Below, in pieces: positions 27,050 to 36,032 of a stretch of DNA of 60,349 bases. Where the stretch lies: positions 1 to 60,349 of the forward strand of contig NZ_JQKO01000021.1 of assembly GCF_000746085.1 (NCBI RefSeq). Reading direction: 5' to 3'. Made by a program: the position numbers and the translations under genes. The notes beneath the pieces were generated by a model that was given only the letters and a program-made list of their open reading frames with translations, searched no databases and had not been told where the DNA came from. This DNA comes from Methylocapsa aurea. Its GTDB lineage: Bacteria > Pseudomonadota > Alphaproteobacteria > Rhizobiales > Beijerinckiaceae. Position 1 is the stretch's first letter; every line of letters starts with the position of its first letter.

Positions 27050-28633
27050 CTAGCGGAACAGGAGCAGCAGGCCGATGGCCGCGATGACCCAGAGCGCGAT
27101 GTGGCCGAGCCGCGCCCCGCGCGCCTCGGCTTCGGCCATTTTCCTGACCGCATTATCGGATAATTCGAAGCCATTTTCGGCCATGCCTTCGAGCGTATTG
27201 ACGATGTTTTCGGCGCGCACCAAAGCCACCGGCAGATTGGCGGCGAATCTCGCCAGGGTTCCAGCCGCGCGGCTCGCGTCCTGCAATTTGCCCAAGGGGC
27301 CGAGGTTCTGTTCGATCCAGGCGCGGACAACCGGCTCGGAGGTCGACCACATGTCGAGCTTGGGGTCGAGCGTTCGCGCCACGCCCTCGACCACCACCAT
27401 GGTTTTCTGCAACAGGACAAGTTCGGTCCGGGTCTTCATATCGAACAGGCCGGTGATCTCGAACAGCAGGGTCAAGAGCTTCGCCATCGAAATCTGGTCG
27501 GCGGTGCGCGAATGGATCGGCTCGCCGATGGCGCGAATGGCTTGCGCGAAGTCCTCGACCTTATGCACATGCGGCACGTAGCCGGCCTCGAAATGCACCT
27601 CCGCCACGCGGCGGTAATCGCGCTTGATGAAACCGTAGAGGATTTCAGCCAAAAACCGCCGCTCGTTAAAGCCGAGCCGCCCCATGATGCCGAAGTCCAC
27701 CGCCGTCAGCCGGCCCTGATCGTCTATGAACAGATTGCCTTGATGCATGTCGGCATGGAAAAATCCATCCCGCATCGCATGGCGCAGGAAGGATTGAATG
27801 ACGATGCGGCCGAGGGCCGGCAAGTCATAATCCTTGGCCGCCATCGCCGGAATATCGGACAGCGGTATTCCATCGATCCATTCGAGGGTGAGAACTTCTT
27901 TTTCGGTCCGCTCCCAATCGATGCGCGGCACCCGGAAGTCCGGATCTTCCGCGACATTCTCCCCGAATTCCGAGGCGGCGGCGGCCTCAAGCCGGAAATC
28001 CATCTCCATCTTGACGGTGCGGGCCAGCGTATCGACGACTTCGACCGGCTTCAGCCGCCGAGCGTCGTCGATCCAGCGTTCGGCGAGCCGCGCGGCGAAA
28101 TACATGTCGCCGAGGTCGCGTCTGAAGCGCCGTTCGACTCCTGGACGCAGCACTTTGACGGCGACATCGCGCTCGCCGTCGGCATCCTTCACCCGCGCCT
28201 TGTGGACCTGGGCGATCGAGGCCGCCGCGACCGGCTCGCTGAGTTTGAGAAAAATCCGATCGAGCGGCTGGCCGAAGGCGGCCTCGATGGTCGCGACCGC
28301 CACCTCGCGCGGAAACGGCGCCATCCGGTCCTGCAAGAGCTCCAGTTGGCGGACGACATCGGCGCCGACCACATCCGGCCGGGTCGCGAGAAATTGGCCG
28401 AGCTTGACGTAGGATGGACCAAGCCGGTTGATCGCGCCGGGAAGATTGCCAATTCCTGGAGTCTTGGCGCCGTTGGTCCCTTGGGCGCGCTTAGCGAGGA
28501 GCTTCGCCAAGGCGAGCGGCAGCCGCGCGGCGGGCGGCAGGATGGACGGATCGACGTCGCTGAAGACGCCCGCGCGGGCCAGCACAAAACCGGCATATGC
28601 GAGGCGCGGGAGGGAGCCTAAGGAAAACCGCAC
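27050..28633 (-). CDS. ubiB: Ubiquinone biosynthesis accessory kinase-like protein UbiB
   Basis: A 527-residue UbiB/ADCK-type atypical kinase needed for ubiquinone synthesis. Visible are the signature KLGQ (77-80), VAVKVLRPG with the ATP lysine (about 160), HADMHQGN (293-300) and VDFG (312-315), with a C-terminal transmembrane anchor (IALWVIAAIGLLLLF). Membrane-associated. It follows ubiE on the same strand after a 225-base gap containing a large palindrome. The region between it and coaBC (26800-27049) holds no gene. Confidence 0.95.
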   Translation of the reverse strand: MRFSLGSLPRLAYAGFVLARAGVFSDVDPSILPPAARLPLALAKLLAKRAQGTNGAKTPGIGNLPGAINRLGPSYVKLGQFLATRPDVVGADVVRQLELLQDRMAPFPREVAVATIEAAFGQPLDRIFLKLSEPVAAASIAQVHKARVKDADGERDVAVKVLRPGVERRFRRDLGDMYFAARLAERWIDDARRLKPVEVVDTLARTVKMEMDFRLEAAAASEFGENVAEDPDFRVPRIDWERTEKEVLTLEWIDGIPLSDIPAMAAKDYDLPALGRIVIQSFLRHAMRDGFFHADMHQGNLFIDDQGRLTAVDFGIMGRLGFNERRFLAEILYGFIKRDYRRVAEVHFEAGYVPHVHKVEDFAQAIRAIGEPIHSRTADQISMAKLLTLLFEITGLFDMKTRTELVLLQKTMVVVEGVARTLDPKLDMWSTSEPVVRAWIEQNLGPLGKLQDASRAAGTLARFAANLPVALVRAENIVNTLEGMAENGFELSDNAVRKMAEAEARGARLGHIALWVIAAIGLLLLFR

Positions 28634-28738
28634 GTGTCCCGCCTGCCTGGAGCATGAGTCCTTGAAGCTGCCGGCCTCTCGGACAAGATCATGTGTTGAA
28701 ATAACAGCATTATGGCAATCAGCTTGAGCCCCGAGCGC

Positions 28739-28859
28739 TCTAGAGCGTTTCCCGATCAGATGGAATCATCTGATCGAAAAGGAATCGCTCAGATTCAATA
28801 AGTTGGAGCATGTTCTTATGAGACATCGGATATATCCGATGTCTCATAAGAACATGCTC
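28739..28859. repeat. Repeat with perfect 54-bp palindrome between ubiE and ubiB
   Basis: The segment begins with a partial unit C (TAGAGCGTTTCCCGATCAGA). Bases 28806-28859 form a perfect 54-bp palindrome: 27-base arms starting GAGCATGTTC, with centre ATAT at 28831-28834. The palindrome ends on the first base, in plus orientation, of the ubiE stop codon complement (28859-28861). In RNA it would fold into a long hairpin just after ubiE. Confidence 0.92.
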
Positions 28860-29608
28860 TAGAGCTTCCAGCCGGAATGAATGGCGACGATCCCGCCCGA
28901 GAGCCGGGTGAAGGCGGCGCGTTCGAAACCCGCGCCGGCGATCATCTCGCGAAAGCTTTCCGCTTCGGGAAAGCGGGCGATCGATTCGACAAGGTAGCGA
29001 TAGGAGTCCGCATCCCCCGTCACAAGCTGACCGAGGCGGGGAATGGCGTGAAACGAATAGGCCTCATAGAGCTTGGCGAGGCCGGGAACGTTGACGTTCG
29101 AGAATTCGAGGCACAGGAACCGCCCGCCGCGCTTGAGGACCCTCAAGGCTTCGGATAGCGCCTTGTCGATCCTCGGCACATTGCGAATGCCGAAGGCGAT
29201 CGTATAGGCGTCGAAACTATCGTCGGCGAAGGGCAGATCCTCGGCATTGGCCTCGATAAATTCGAGATGCGCGGGGAAATTGCGCTTGGAGGCGCGCTCG
29301 CGCCCGACCTCCAGCATGTCGGCATTGATGTCCAGCACGGTGATCTCGGTCTGGCGCGACCCGGCCTTCGCCACCCGGAAGGCGATGTCGCCCGTGCCGC
29401 CGGCGACGTCGAGGTGGCGAAACCGCGCCTGCCGCGAAGGCTTCACTTTGGCGGCGAAAATATCCTTCCAGACCCGGTGCAGGCCGGCCGACATCAGATC
29501 GTTCATGAGGTCGTAGCGCGAGGCCACTTTATGAAAAACATCGTCGACCCGCGCCTGCTTGTCTTGCAGCGGCACGCGGGAAAAGCCGAAATGGGTCTCT
29601 TCAGGCAT
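28859..29608 (-). CDS. ubiE: Demethylmenaquinone/2-polyprenyl-6-methoxybenzoquinol methyltransferase UbiE
   Basis: About 249 residues, the C-methyltransferase of ubiquinone synthesis. [18 protein letters not shown] opens the protein as in the family; [22 protein letters not shown] and the SAM motif [12 protein letters not shown] follow, with [12 protein letters not shown] near the C-terminus. ATG 29608 is chosen by homology; a TTG at 29704 would add 32 atypical residues. The stop codon abuts a perfect 54-bp palindrome, after which ubiB begins. Confidence 0.95.
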   Translation of the reverse strand: MPEETHFGFSRVPLQDKQARVDDVFHKVASRYDLMNDLMSAGLHRVWKDIFAAKVKPSRQARFRHLDVAGGTGDIAFRVAKAGSRQTEITVLDINADMLEVGRERASKRNFPAHLEFIEANAEDLPFADDSFDAYTIAFGIRNVPRIDKALSEALRVLKRGGRFLCLEFSNVNVPGLAKLYEAYSFHAIPRLGQLVTGDADSYRYLVESIARFPEAESFREMIAGAGFERAAFTRLSGGIVAIHSGWKL

Positions 29609-29879
29609 GGTTTCGAAAGCTCGATGCGGCTCGGCCAATGATTCTCCCCGGCTTGGGGCGCGATCTTCGCGCGCAGCTATGGCCGCGTGGGGCGCCTTTT
29701 GCAACTGTTATGCGCCGCGGCGGCCTGCTGCTCGCCGAAGCGCCCCAGCTTGCCCTTCCGGCAGGCAGCGCCAAGCGTCGCAAAGAGGTCATATTGTTCC
29801 TTGAAAAAGCCCAATTCGGTTGCCGCCAACAGTTTATGTTGATATGCTATTTCAAAATGAAGTCATCTAAGGGCGACCG

Positions 29880-30158
29880 ATGTCGATCATCACGGCGCCG
29901 CAATGTCGCGCCGCCCGCGCGATGCTGGATTGGACGCAGCCAAGGCTGGCTGAAGCCTCCGGCTTGGGCCTTTCGACGATCGTGGATTTCGAGCGTCAAC
30001 GCCGCGCGGTTTCGGCGGAAGCCCTTTCGGCCATGCGCTGCGCCCTTGAGGCGGCCGGCGTCGAGTTCACCAATGGCGGGCAGCCGGGCGTGCGCCTGCA
30101 GGGGGCGCCGGGCGGCTCGATCCCGGCCGAAGAGCTCAATGCGTCGAATGACGAGTAG
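29880..30158 (+). CDS. Small XRE-type helix-turn-helix regulator
   Basis: A 92-residue Cro/CI-like protein. The HTH is in ARAMLDWTQPRLAEASGLGL with STIVDFE as recognition helix, followed by a short conserved VEFTNGGQPGVRL tail seen in many small alphaproteobacterial XRE regulators. AAGGG lies upstream of ATG 29880. It diverges from ubiE. Target unknown. Confidence 0.85.
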   Translation: MSIITAPQCRAARAMLDWTQPRLAEASGLGLSTIVDFERQRRAVSAEALSAMRCALEAAGVEFTNGGQPGVRLQGAPGGSIPAEELNASNDE

Positions 30159-30236
30159 GTCCTTGGTTTAGCTCCGCCGCCTGGAATGAGATGCCGGCCG
30201 GCCAACTGGGGGCGGCTCGGAAAGAAAGACGCGCGA

Positions 30237-30611
30237 ATGACGGATAATTCTGAGCGGTTGGCGGTTTGGCAGGCGCACCGCCGCGAGGTCTGCGACGTGC
30301 TCGGCATCGGCGGGGACGATCTTGGAGCCAGGATAACCGCGGGCCTCCGCTTCCAAGGCAGCGACCCGTGCGGGCTTGTTTGGCGGGCCGCCGCGATGGA
30401 GGCCCTCCGGCTCGCGCGGGCGGCGCGGGAGCGTCCGCAGGATGACGTAGCCAGCGTGGCGCTCGCCAAGGCCGAATCGCGCCTGGCGGTTGCTGAGGAA
30501 TTGTTCTGGCGGTGGAATATGGTGCTGGCGAATGGCGCAGGCTCCGCGGCGGTCGACGAGATGGATCACGCGCTTAAAATTCTCGGGCTCTCGATAGAAT
30601 TGAATAAGTGA
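30237..30611 (+). CDS. Hypothetical protein, mostly helical
   Basis: About 124 residues with no recognised family. The sequence is rich in Ala, Arg and Leu with helix-forming segments (WRAAAMEALRLARAARER, LAKAESRLAVAEELFWRW). No signal peptide or membrane segment. The start at 30237 (MTDNSERL) is preferred; 30186 is in frame. It follows the XRE gene by 78 bases and could be co-transcribed. Confidence 0.6.
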   Translation: MTDNSERLAVWQAHRREVCDVLGIGGDDLGARITAGLRFQGSDPCGLVWRAAAMEALRLARAARERPQDDVASVALAKAESRLAVAEELFWRWNMVLANGAGSAAVDEMDHALKILGLSIELNK

Positions 30612-30724
30612 GCGCTGGGGTGACGGGAGCCGCCAGCAAGTCCAGTTCGAGAGCCCCCTTGAGCGCCGGCTTCCGCCTATCCATATAATCGCGGCTCTCC
30701 TCCTCAAGCCTTTGCGAGGCAGCG

Positions 30725-31192
30725 ATGAACGCGCCACTGATGCAAGCAGACAAGCCCAATGGGGTTCCCATCGGGCGGCTGATCGTTATTTTCGGCGTCA
30801 TCGGCGTCATTGGCATTGTTTTTTTGGGCGCGCGGCAGATCATCAGCGCGATCTCCTTCGTGAAAATCCCGATCGTTGGAGAATGGCGCGCCGCCAGCAA
30901 GCCCTGGCGCATTCTGTTTCTTCCCGACAAGACCGTCGTCAGCTCCACCCTTCCTTCGCAATCTGCGGCTGCGCAGACATGGACCTCGGCGCCGGGAACA
31001 TATTGGGTGGATTATGCCGGCACGCTTTGGGTCAAGCTCGACACCGGCGAGAGCTACACCACGACATTAAGCGCGGAAACTCCCAACCGCTTTGACCTCA
31101 TCGATTCCCGGACCGAAGGCGTGACCGTCTTCGAGCGGGCGCCGGCGCCAACCCTGAATCCGTCCGACGCGTTGAAAAAGCCCTCGGGCTAG
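30725..31192 (+). CDS. Hypothetical single-span membrane protein
   Basis: A 155-residue protein with one hydrophobic segment (about residues 17-45, LIVIFGVIGVIGIVFLG) after a short cytoplasmic N-terminus, then an extracytoplasmic part (VGEWRAASKPWRILFLPDKT...) and a Pro-rich C-terminus. No family recognised. GCGAGGCAGCG precedes ATG 30725. Confidence 0.7.
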   Translation: MNAPLMQADKPNGVPIGRLIVIFGVIGVIGIVFLGARQIISAISFVKIPIVGEWRAASKPWRILFLPDKTVVSSTLPSQSAAAQTWTSAPGTYWVDYAGTLWVKLDTGESYTTTLSAETPNRFDLIDSRTEGVTVFERAPAPTLNPSDALKKPSG

Positions 31193-31303
31193 GCCAAGTC
31201 CTGGATCGAGCGGCGCAAAGAAGGCGCTGTTAGGCGTTGAGCGGCCTAAGCTTCGCCCCTTTCGAGGCGCTGACTCGCTCTTGTTTCAACCGATGGAGTT
31301 CCT

Positions 31304-31549
31304 ATGCGTCTGAAACTATCTCTAGCCGCCATGCTGATCGCGGGCGCGGCTTTCGCTCAACCGGCGCCGCCGCCCGACGATGCGGATGATGAGGGCTCGG
31401 ACGAGCCTCTGCCCATGCAATGCGTCATCGATTCAATGCCGGACGGTGGGGCGATAAGCTGCGATGCGCGGTCGGGGCCGCTTGGTTCGCCTTGCAATTG
31501 TCCCGAGGCTGGACCAGTCCAGGGACATCGAGAACGCGCGGAGGATTGA
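31304..31549 (+). CDS. Small secreted cysteine-containing protein
   Basis: 81 residues with an N-terminal signal peptide (MRLKLSLAAMLIAGAAFAQP, cleavage after AFA) and an acidic stretch (DDADDEGSDE) followed by four cysteines, including PCNC. GGAG lies upstream of ATG 31304. The function is unknown; small periplasmic proteins of this style are common in this group. The C-terminus (HRERAED) looks less conserved-like, so a frameshift near the end cannot be excluded. Confidence 0.55.
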   Translation: MRLKLSLAAMLIAGAAFAQPAPPPDDADDEGSDEPLPMQCVIDSMPDGGAISCDARSGPLGSPCNCPEAGPVQGHRERAED

Positions 31550-31926
31550 CCCCTCGGATATCGCGACCTCGCCGCAGCAATGCCCGCTTTTCGATCCTCC
31601 GGGTGGCGGGCGCCCGATTTCCGCCAGCCACCCGGAGCGGGATGCGACGCTCTGCTTTTGACCGGGGCGCGCTGAAGCGAAAACCTGGCCGCAAGCGTCA
31701 TTTTATGAACTTGCCGACTTCGAAGAAATCTCCGGAATGCAAGAATGCTTGTCGCGATCATTCGCCCTTGATCGTTAAAGAAGCACCGTTAGGCCGGACG
31801 GCGATAAGGATGAGAAAATGGCGTCCATCGCATTCCGCCAGGGCCATTCTTTTCGGGGCCGATTCACATCATCCCACTTGATCCCCCCTTGGCGGCAGTG
31901 AGGACTGGCGGCAGCAAGGAGAAGAC
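31550..31926. other. Intergenic region without recognisable gene
   Basis: Nothing recognisable in this 377-base gap. Short open frames on both strands lack motifs. The promoter of the following Asp-box gene probably lies here. Confidence 0.4.
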
Positions 31927-33324
31927 ATGAGGCGATCGACCTTGTTTAAGCGCGCGGCGCTGATCGGCGCGGCTCTCGCAGCCATTGGCGCGGGCGCGCC
32001 GCGGGCGGAGGAGTCGGTCCTTGCGCTTTCCAGTCCCGCGCTGGTCTTGTCGGAAGCGATCGAGCTTGCGCCGGCGGGTGGGCGAAACCCGACCGTGGCC
32101 GTCGACCGCCGCACCGGAGCCGCATATCTCGCTTGGGCGCAGGAGGTTGCCGGCGCTGCGCCCCAGGCCCCGGCCAAGAAAGGCATGAAGCCCGATCCCA
32201 AGCTCGAGGTCCTGCTGGCCCGCTCCGATGACGGCGGGCGCCATTTCGGGGCGCCGATCTTGGTGAGTGCGCCGAAGGACAACGTCCAGTCCCATACTGT
32301 CAGCCCTACTCAGGCGGCGGTCGGCCCGAAAGGCGAGGTCTATGTCCTCTATAGCAGCGAGGACCCGGACTTTGCCTTGTTGGGAATGCGCCTTCGCCAT
32401 CTTCTGTGGCTGGCGCGCTCCGAGGATGGCGGCCGCACCTTCGCACCGCCGATCGAGATCGGGAGCGAAGCCGTCGAAGGCGTCGCCACGTCGCATGGCA
32501 TGACCAATCTTTTCGTGGCGCCCGACGGATCCCTCTACGCCTCTTGGCTCGACACAAGGGAGACCTTCGCCTACGTCCTCGCTCATAATGAATGGCCGCC
32601 GAAGCAAGTCTACTCCTCGCAATTGCGCGTCGCGCGCTCGGCCGACGGCGGGAGAAGCTTCGCCCAGAGCACTTTGGCCGCAAAGCCAGTCTGTGTCTGT
32701 TGCGGGACTAAAGTCGCGCAAGGGACGGAGGGGCCGCTCTACGCCAGCACCCGCGGCGTCGCGTGGTCACAAGTGAAAGGCTCGGCGGATGCCGTCCGCG
32801 ACATTGTCGTCGCCGCTTCGCGCGATCATGGAGCGACCTGGTCGGAGGCGGTCAAGATCCATGACGATCGCTTCAAGGTCAGCGGCTGCCCGGATGTGGC
32901 TCCGGGACTTTCGGTTGATTCCAAGGGGCGCGTGCACGCGGCTTGGTATACCGGAACAGAGCGGCATCCGGGCGTCTTCTACGCTATTTCTACAGATCAA
33001 GGTAGATCGTTTTCGGAGCCCGTCGCGCTGCTTGCTGATGAATGGGTCCCGTATGCTGATGTGAAGCTCGCTCTCGACGCGCAGGACAATGCTTGGGTGG
33101 CCTTCGAGGACCGGCGCGGCGATGAGGATCTGATCCACCTGGTGCGAATTGACTCGGATGGCCAGATCCGCCGCGCGGTTCCCTGGCCGGGCGCGATACC
33201 TGATCTGGCGACGATCGGAGACTCCGCTGTGGTGGTCTGGGGCTCTCTCGCCCCCGAGGATGCGGAAGAGCAGCATAGCGGCGGGATCAAGGCGGTTATC
33301 GCCCGCCCGGGCACAGGCTCTTGA
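31927..33324 (+). CDS. Secreted Asp-box (sialidase-fold) protein with CxCC motif
   Basis: A 465-residue exported protein: an N-terminal signal peptide (about residues 1-27) followed by a beta-propeller-like domain with Asp boxes at SDDGGRHF (100-107), SEDGGRTF (165-172), SADGGRSF (238-245), SRDHGATW (298-305) and STDQGRSF (about 350). It is annotated-like exo-sialidase, but I do not see the full catalytic Arg triad arrangement, so enzymatic sialidase activity is doubtful. Cysteines cluster as CVCCG (C256, C258, C259) with C321 nearby, possible thiol-redox or metal ligands. AAGGAG precedes ATG 31927. It overlaps the following thioredoxin-cytochrome gene by four bases. Confidence 0.82.
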   Translation: MRRSTLFKRAALIGAALAAIGAGAPRAEESVLALSSPALVLSEAIELAPAGGRNPTVAVDRRTGAAYLAWAQEVAGAAPQAPAKKGMKPDPKLEVLLARSDDGGRHFGAPILVSAPKDNVQSHTVSPTQAAVGPKGEVYVLYSSEDPDFALLGMRLRHLLWLARSEDGGRTFAPPIEIGSEAVEGVATSHGMTNLFVAPDGSLYASWLDTRETFAYVLAHNEWPPKQVYSSQLRVARSADGGRSFAQSTLAAKPVCVCCGTKVAQGTEGPLYASTRGVAWSQVKGSADAVRDIVVAASRDHGATWSEAVKIHDDRFKVSGCPDVAPGLSVDSKGRVHAAWYTGTERHPGVFYAISTDQGRSFSEPVALLADEWVPYADVKLALDAQDNAWVAFEDRRGDEDLIHLVRIDSDGQIRRAVPWPGAIPDLATIGDSAVVVWGSLAPEDAEEQHSGGIKAVIARPGTGS

Positions 33325-34187
33325 CGCCTGTGCGGCCTGTCTTCGTCCTGCGTCGCTGGGGCATGGCCTTGATGCTGGCCGCCGGCTTCGCACCCCTGGC
33401 AATCTCGACGCTCTCGGCCGAACCCGATCCCGCGCCGGACTACAGCGCCCGCGTGCTTGGCGGCGATCAGGAGGCGGCTCTCGCCGGGCTGCGCGGCAAG
33501 GTCGTCCTTCTCAACACATGGGCGACTTGGTGCGCGCCTTGTTGGGGTGAGATGCCGGACTTCGAAATCATTTATCAGCGCTACCGAACCCGCGGTCTCG
33601 CCGTGGTCGGCGTGAACATTGACGAAGGCTCCGTCGACGAGAAAGTGCAGCGTTTTGTCGAAAAGATGGGTGTCAGTTTCGAGATCTGGCGGGATCCGCG
33701 GAACCGTTTCGCCAAGCGCTTCCGGGTGCTGGGCGTCCCCGAAACTCTGCTCGTCGATCGCGAGGGAGCGATCGTGCATCGCTGGAGCGGGCCGATGGAC
33801 CCCAGCGCCGCCGAAAATCTGGAAGTCATCGAAAAAGCGCTTGGGTCAAGCGCTCCGGTTGCGGCCGGGCCAGAGCCGGACGCCAAGGCGGCGCTACAGC
33901 GCGGACGGCGGCTGGCCGAGCAGCGCGGCTGCCTGACCTGTCACTCGACCGACGGCTCGGCGGGCATGGGGCCGACCTGGAAGGGCTTGCTCGGCGCTGA
34001 CGTCACCCTCGCGGACGGGCGTCGCATTGTCCGCGATAGCGCTTATCTTAAGCGCGCCATTCTTGATCCCGATATCGAGATCGTCGCCGGCTACGCCAAT
34101 GGCGTGATGAGCGGAGCCATTCCCGGCAAGCGCTTGACCGAACCAGAGGCTGAAGCGCTGGTTCGTTACCTGGAGAGTCTGAATTAG
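33321..34187 (+). CDS. TlpA-like thioredoxin fused to cytochrome c
   Basis: A 288-residue exported fusion. Signal or anchor helix about residues 13-33; a TlpA/ResA thioredoxin domain with WCAPC (C71, C74) and cis-proline at VPETLL (P140); a linker at 175-188; then a cytochrome c domain with CLTCH (204-208) and a likely axial methionine at GVMSG (M263). It could pass electrons between periplasmic thiols and heme. The TTG start overlaps the previous stop (TTGA), so the two proteins are made together and probably work together. GTG 33330 is another in-frame start. Confidence 0.88.
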   Translation: MTPVRPVFVLRRWGMALMLAAGFAPLAISTLSAEPDPAPDYSARVLGGDQEAALAGLRGKVVLLNTWATWCAPCWGEMPDFEIIYQRYRTRGLAVVGVNIDEGSVDEKVQRFVEKMGVSFEIWRDPRNRFAKRFRVLGVPETLLVDREGAIVHRWSGPMDPSAAENLEVIEKALGSSAPVAAGPEPDAKAALQRGRRLAEQRGCLTCHSTDGSAGMGPTWKGLLGADVTLADGRRIVRDSAYLKRAILDPDIEIVAGYANGVMSGAIPGKRLTEPEAEALVRYLESLN

Positions 34188-34739
34188 GAAAGCTGTTGCG
34201 GCGGCGAACGCTGGCGCTCGCGTCATGTGAGTTCCAGGTTGCTCGGCGCGCCAACGCTTGTCGTTTCCAATGCTGTTGCAAAACCCGCCGCCGGGCGGAC
34301 GCCAGCCAGCGCTCTGCAACAGTGTAGCATACTGACCAAAGAGCCGCGGAACCGACGACCGGCTGCATTTTCTCTTCGGAGGTCGATGCGACTGGGCCGA
34401 GAACGGCAGCGATTCAGTTCCGCGTCGATTGCAACCCGCCGCCTATGCGGCTTTGGGTCTCCGGTGGCCAATCTTCCGTTGCATCAAAAGGATCGTCGTC
34501 TACGCCGCGACTGACCTTGGCCGAGCGCCCAGAGCGCCTTCGTGGCATAGCTGCTCGCTGCCGCGGCATGGCGGCTTTCAGCAGGATTAGCAACAAGACC
34601 GGCAAAACAATCAATTGCTTCGCGTCGTTAGCGCGCTCGTCCAAATGGAAGTGTGGATCGCAGGATGCGCCTAAATAGGAGAAATCGTTGTATGTAATTT
34701 CGACGCCTTAAAATGAGCGCCAAATTTGAAGACGGATCG
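34188..34739. other. Intergenic region with IS6-like CTGTTGCA motifs
   Basis: No convincing gene. CTGTTGCAAAA at 34273-34283 and its inverted partner TGCAACAG at 34315-34322 resemble the CTGTTGCAAA core of IS6-family ends. Base composition changes towards AT after 34680. Short open frames on both strands show no family motifs. Confidence 0.35.
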
Positions 34740-34770
34740 TTGTCAGCTGGATCAATTTGTGGTATATGAT
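34740..34770 (+). promoter_or_regulatory. Candidate sigma-70 promoter for the unknown operon
   Basis: TTGTCA (34740-34745), 17 bases, then TATATGAT (34763-34770) in an AT-rich stretch unlike the surrounding GC-rich DNA. It lies about 80 bases upstream of the first gene of the 34.8-37.7 kb operon. The assignment is by consensus only. Confidence 0.4.
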
Positions 34771-34845
34771 AATTAGTGATAATTTTCGCCATGCAGTAAG
34801 CCCTGTAGAATTGATTGAACTAGTTACTCTATTAGGAGAGGTAAC

Positions 34846-35262
34846 TTGTCGATCTACAACGGCGACGCCCGGATTGGCGCCAGTCTCGATGGCAAGCGCG
34901 ACGCAGCCGTCAAGACGGTAGTCTACCTGTTCGATTGCCCTGGGGGGCTGGTCGCAAATGCGCAGGTCCGCAATGGCGAGGCGCGGCTAGCCGCTGATCG
35001 TGGAGTCCACGGCCGTTCAATGAAGTGTCGCTTGACACGGCTGAACGCGCGGCGCGGGCGCTTCGAGACGGCGCACGCCATCTGTCAGCTGCGGCCAATT
35101 CCCAATCCGATCTGGCCGCTGTGCCGGGGGCCCTGCGTAGGCCGAGCGCCCGCGCGTCGCCGCGTCACGACGAACCGCTATGGCCGGTTGAACGGGCTCG
35201 ATGCGCTACGCTCGTTCGATCCCGCGCCGGCGGCGCTGCGCTTGTTCGCCCTCATCCAGTGA
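34846..35262 (+). CDS. Unrecognised protein, first gene of unknown operon
   Basis: A possible 138-residue protein starting at TTG 34846 with a strong AGGAGAGG (34834-34841). The start MSIYNGDARIGASLDGKRD and the end ALRSFDPAPAALRLFALIQ look protein-like. The middle is Arg-rich and another frame (35025-35297, starting VSLDTAERAARALRDGA) looks at least as protein-like, so indels may have scrambled the centre. No family recognised. It ends 31 bases before the next gene in the same direction. Confidence 0.45.
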   Translation: MSIYNGDARIGASLDGKRDAAVKTVVYLFDCPGGLVANAQVRNGEARLAADRGVHGRSMKCRLTRLNARRGRFETAHAICQLRPIPNPIWPLCRGPCVGRAPARRRVTTNRYGRLNGLDALRSFDPAPAALRLFALIQ

Positions 35263-35293
35263 CTGCCGGCGCGAGACCGGCCTTGGAGGAAAT

Positions 35294-36007
35294 ATGAGCC
35301 TCACCGAAACTGAAACGGCGTTCGCCAGCGTCCACGAGGATGCGCTCAACGACGTTATCACGGCGTTCTGCACCTCACGGCCGCATCACCTCGCCTATGG
35401 ATCGCCCGCCTTCACGCCAGTGACCACAGTGGCCGAGACGGCGATGCCGGCAATCGCATTTCCCGGCGTGCCCGGCGGCATCCAGTGGCGCATCCGCCTG
35501 TCTATCCCGCGCATCGACCTGTTCAAGCAGACGACGCCGCTGCCGCCCGAGCTGACGCTTGGCCCAGGACAGTTCAGCGCCGAGATCGACGTCGAGCTGT
35601 GCATCGAATGCCGCAGGCTTAAGATCGATCCCAAACCGCCGCGCCCACCCAAGGGGCGGGAGCAAGACAAAGGGACGCCCAATGATCCTCCGCGCGACGA
35701 CCGCCGTCCGCTGAGCGAGCTCACCTGTTTCAAGCTGCGCGTGTTCGCGATTGGGCATATCGAGCATGTGCTGGCGTCGACCGGGGAGGATGCGATCGCG
35801 TTGGCCGTCGACGCGGTCGAGATCGTCGACATTAAACCGGATGAACTCGAGGCCTTTCTCGAGTGTTTTTTGTTCCTGATCCTGCAGGCCGCGCTCGCCG
35901 GGATAAGGCTGCCGCTGCGCGCGCTGCGCGCGGGCGCCTTCCAGCTCATTCTTGCCGTCGGTCCCCTCATCGATGACGATCGGGTGAAGGTGCGCGGCCT
36001 CGTTTGA
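35294..36007 (+). CDS. Unrecognised protein of unknown operon (237 residues)
   Basis: A well-supported gene (GGAGGA four bases before ATG 35294) with no family I recognise. No signal peptide. The N-terminal part has alternating hydrophobic strands (IQWRIRLSIPRIDLF, FSAEIDVELCIECRRL), then a Pro-rich charged loop (KPPRPPKGREQDKGTPNDPP), then FKLRVFAIGHIEHVL and a hydrophobic helix-like segment (LEAFLECFLFLILQAALAG) followed by IRLPL. The end, IDDDRVKVRGLV, resembles the end region of the next protein (IDPQVAVTIDLI), hinting at a shared fold. Confidence 0.7.
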   Translation: MSLTETETAFASVHEDALNDVITAFCTSRPHHLAYGSPAFTPVTTVAETAMPAIAFPGVPGGIQWRIRLSIPRIDLFKQTTPLPPELTLGPGQFSAEIDVELCIECRRLKIDPKPPRPPKGREQDKGTPNDPPRDDRRPLSELTCFKLRVFAIGHIEHVLASTGEDAIALAVDAVEIVDIKPDELEAFLECFLFLILQAALAGIRLPLRALRAGAFQLILAVGPLIDDDRVKVRGLV

Positions 36008-36032
36008 ACCCTTTGCGGCAGGAGATTGCACC

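Noticed and set aside
29640-29879. Looked for fpg/mutM, often next to ubiE in this group
   Set aside because: No Fpg motif is present; the gap leads directly to a small XRE regulator.
34227-34678. Several short open frames downstream of the cytochrome fusion
   Set aside because: Conflicting frames on both strands, no ribosome sites or motifs.
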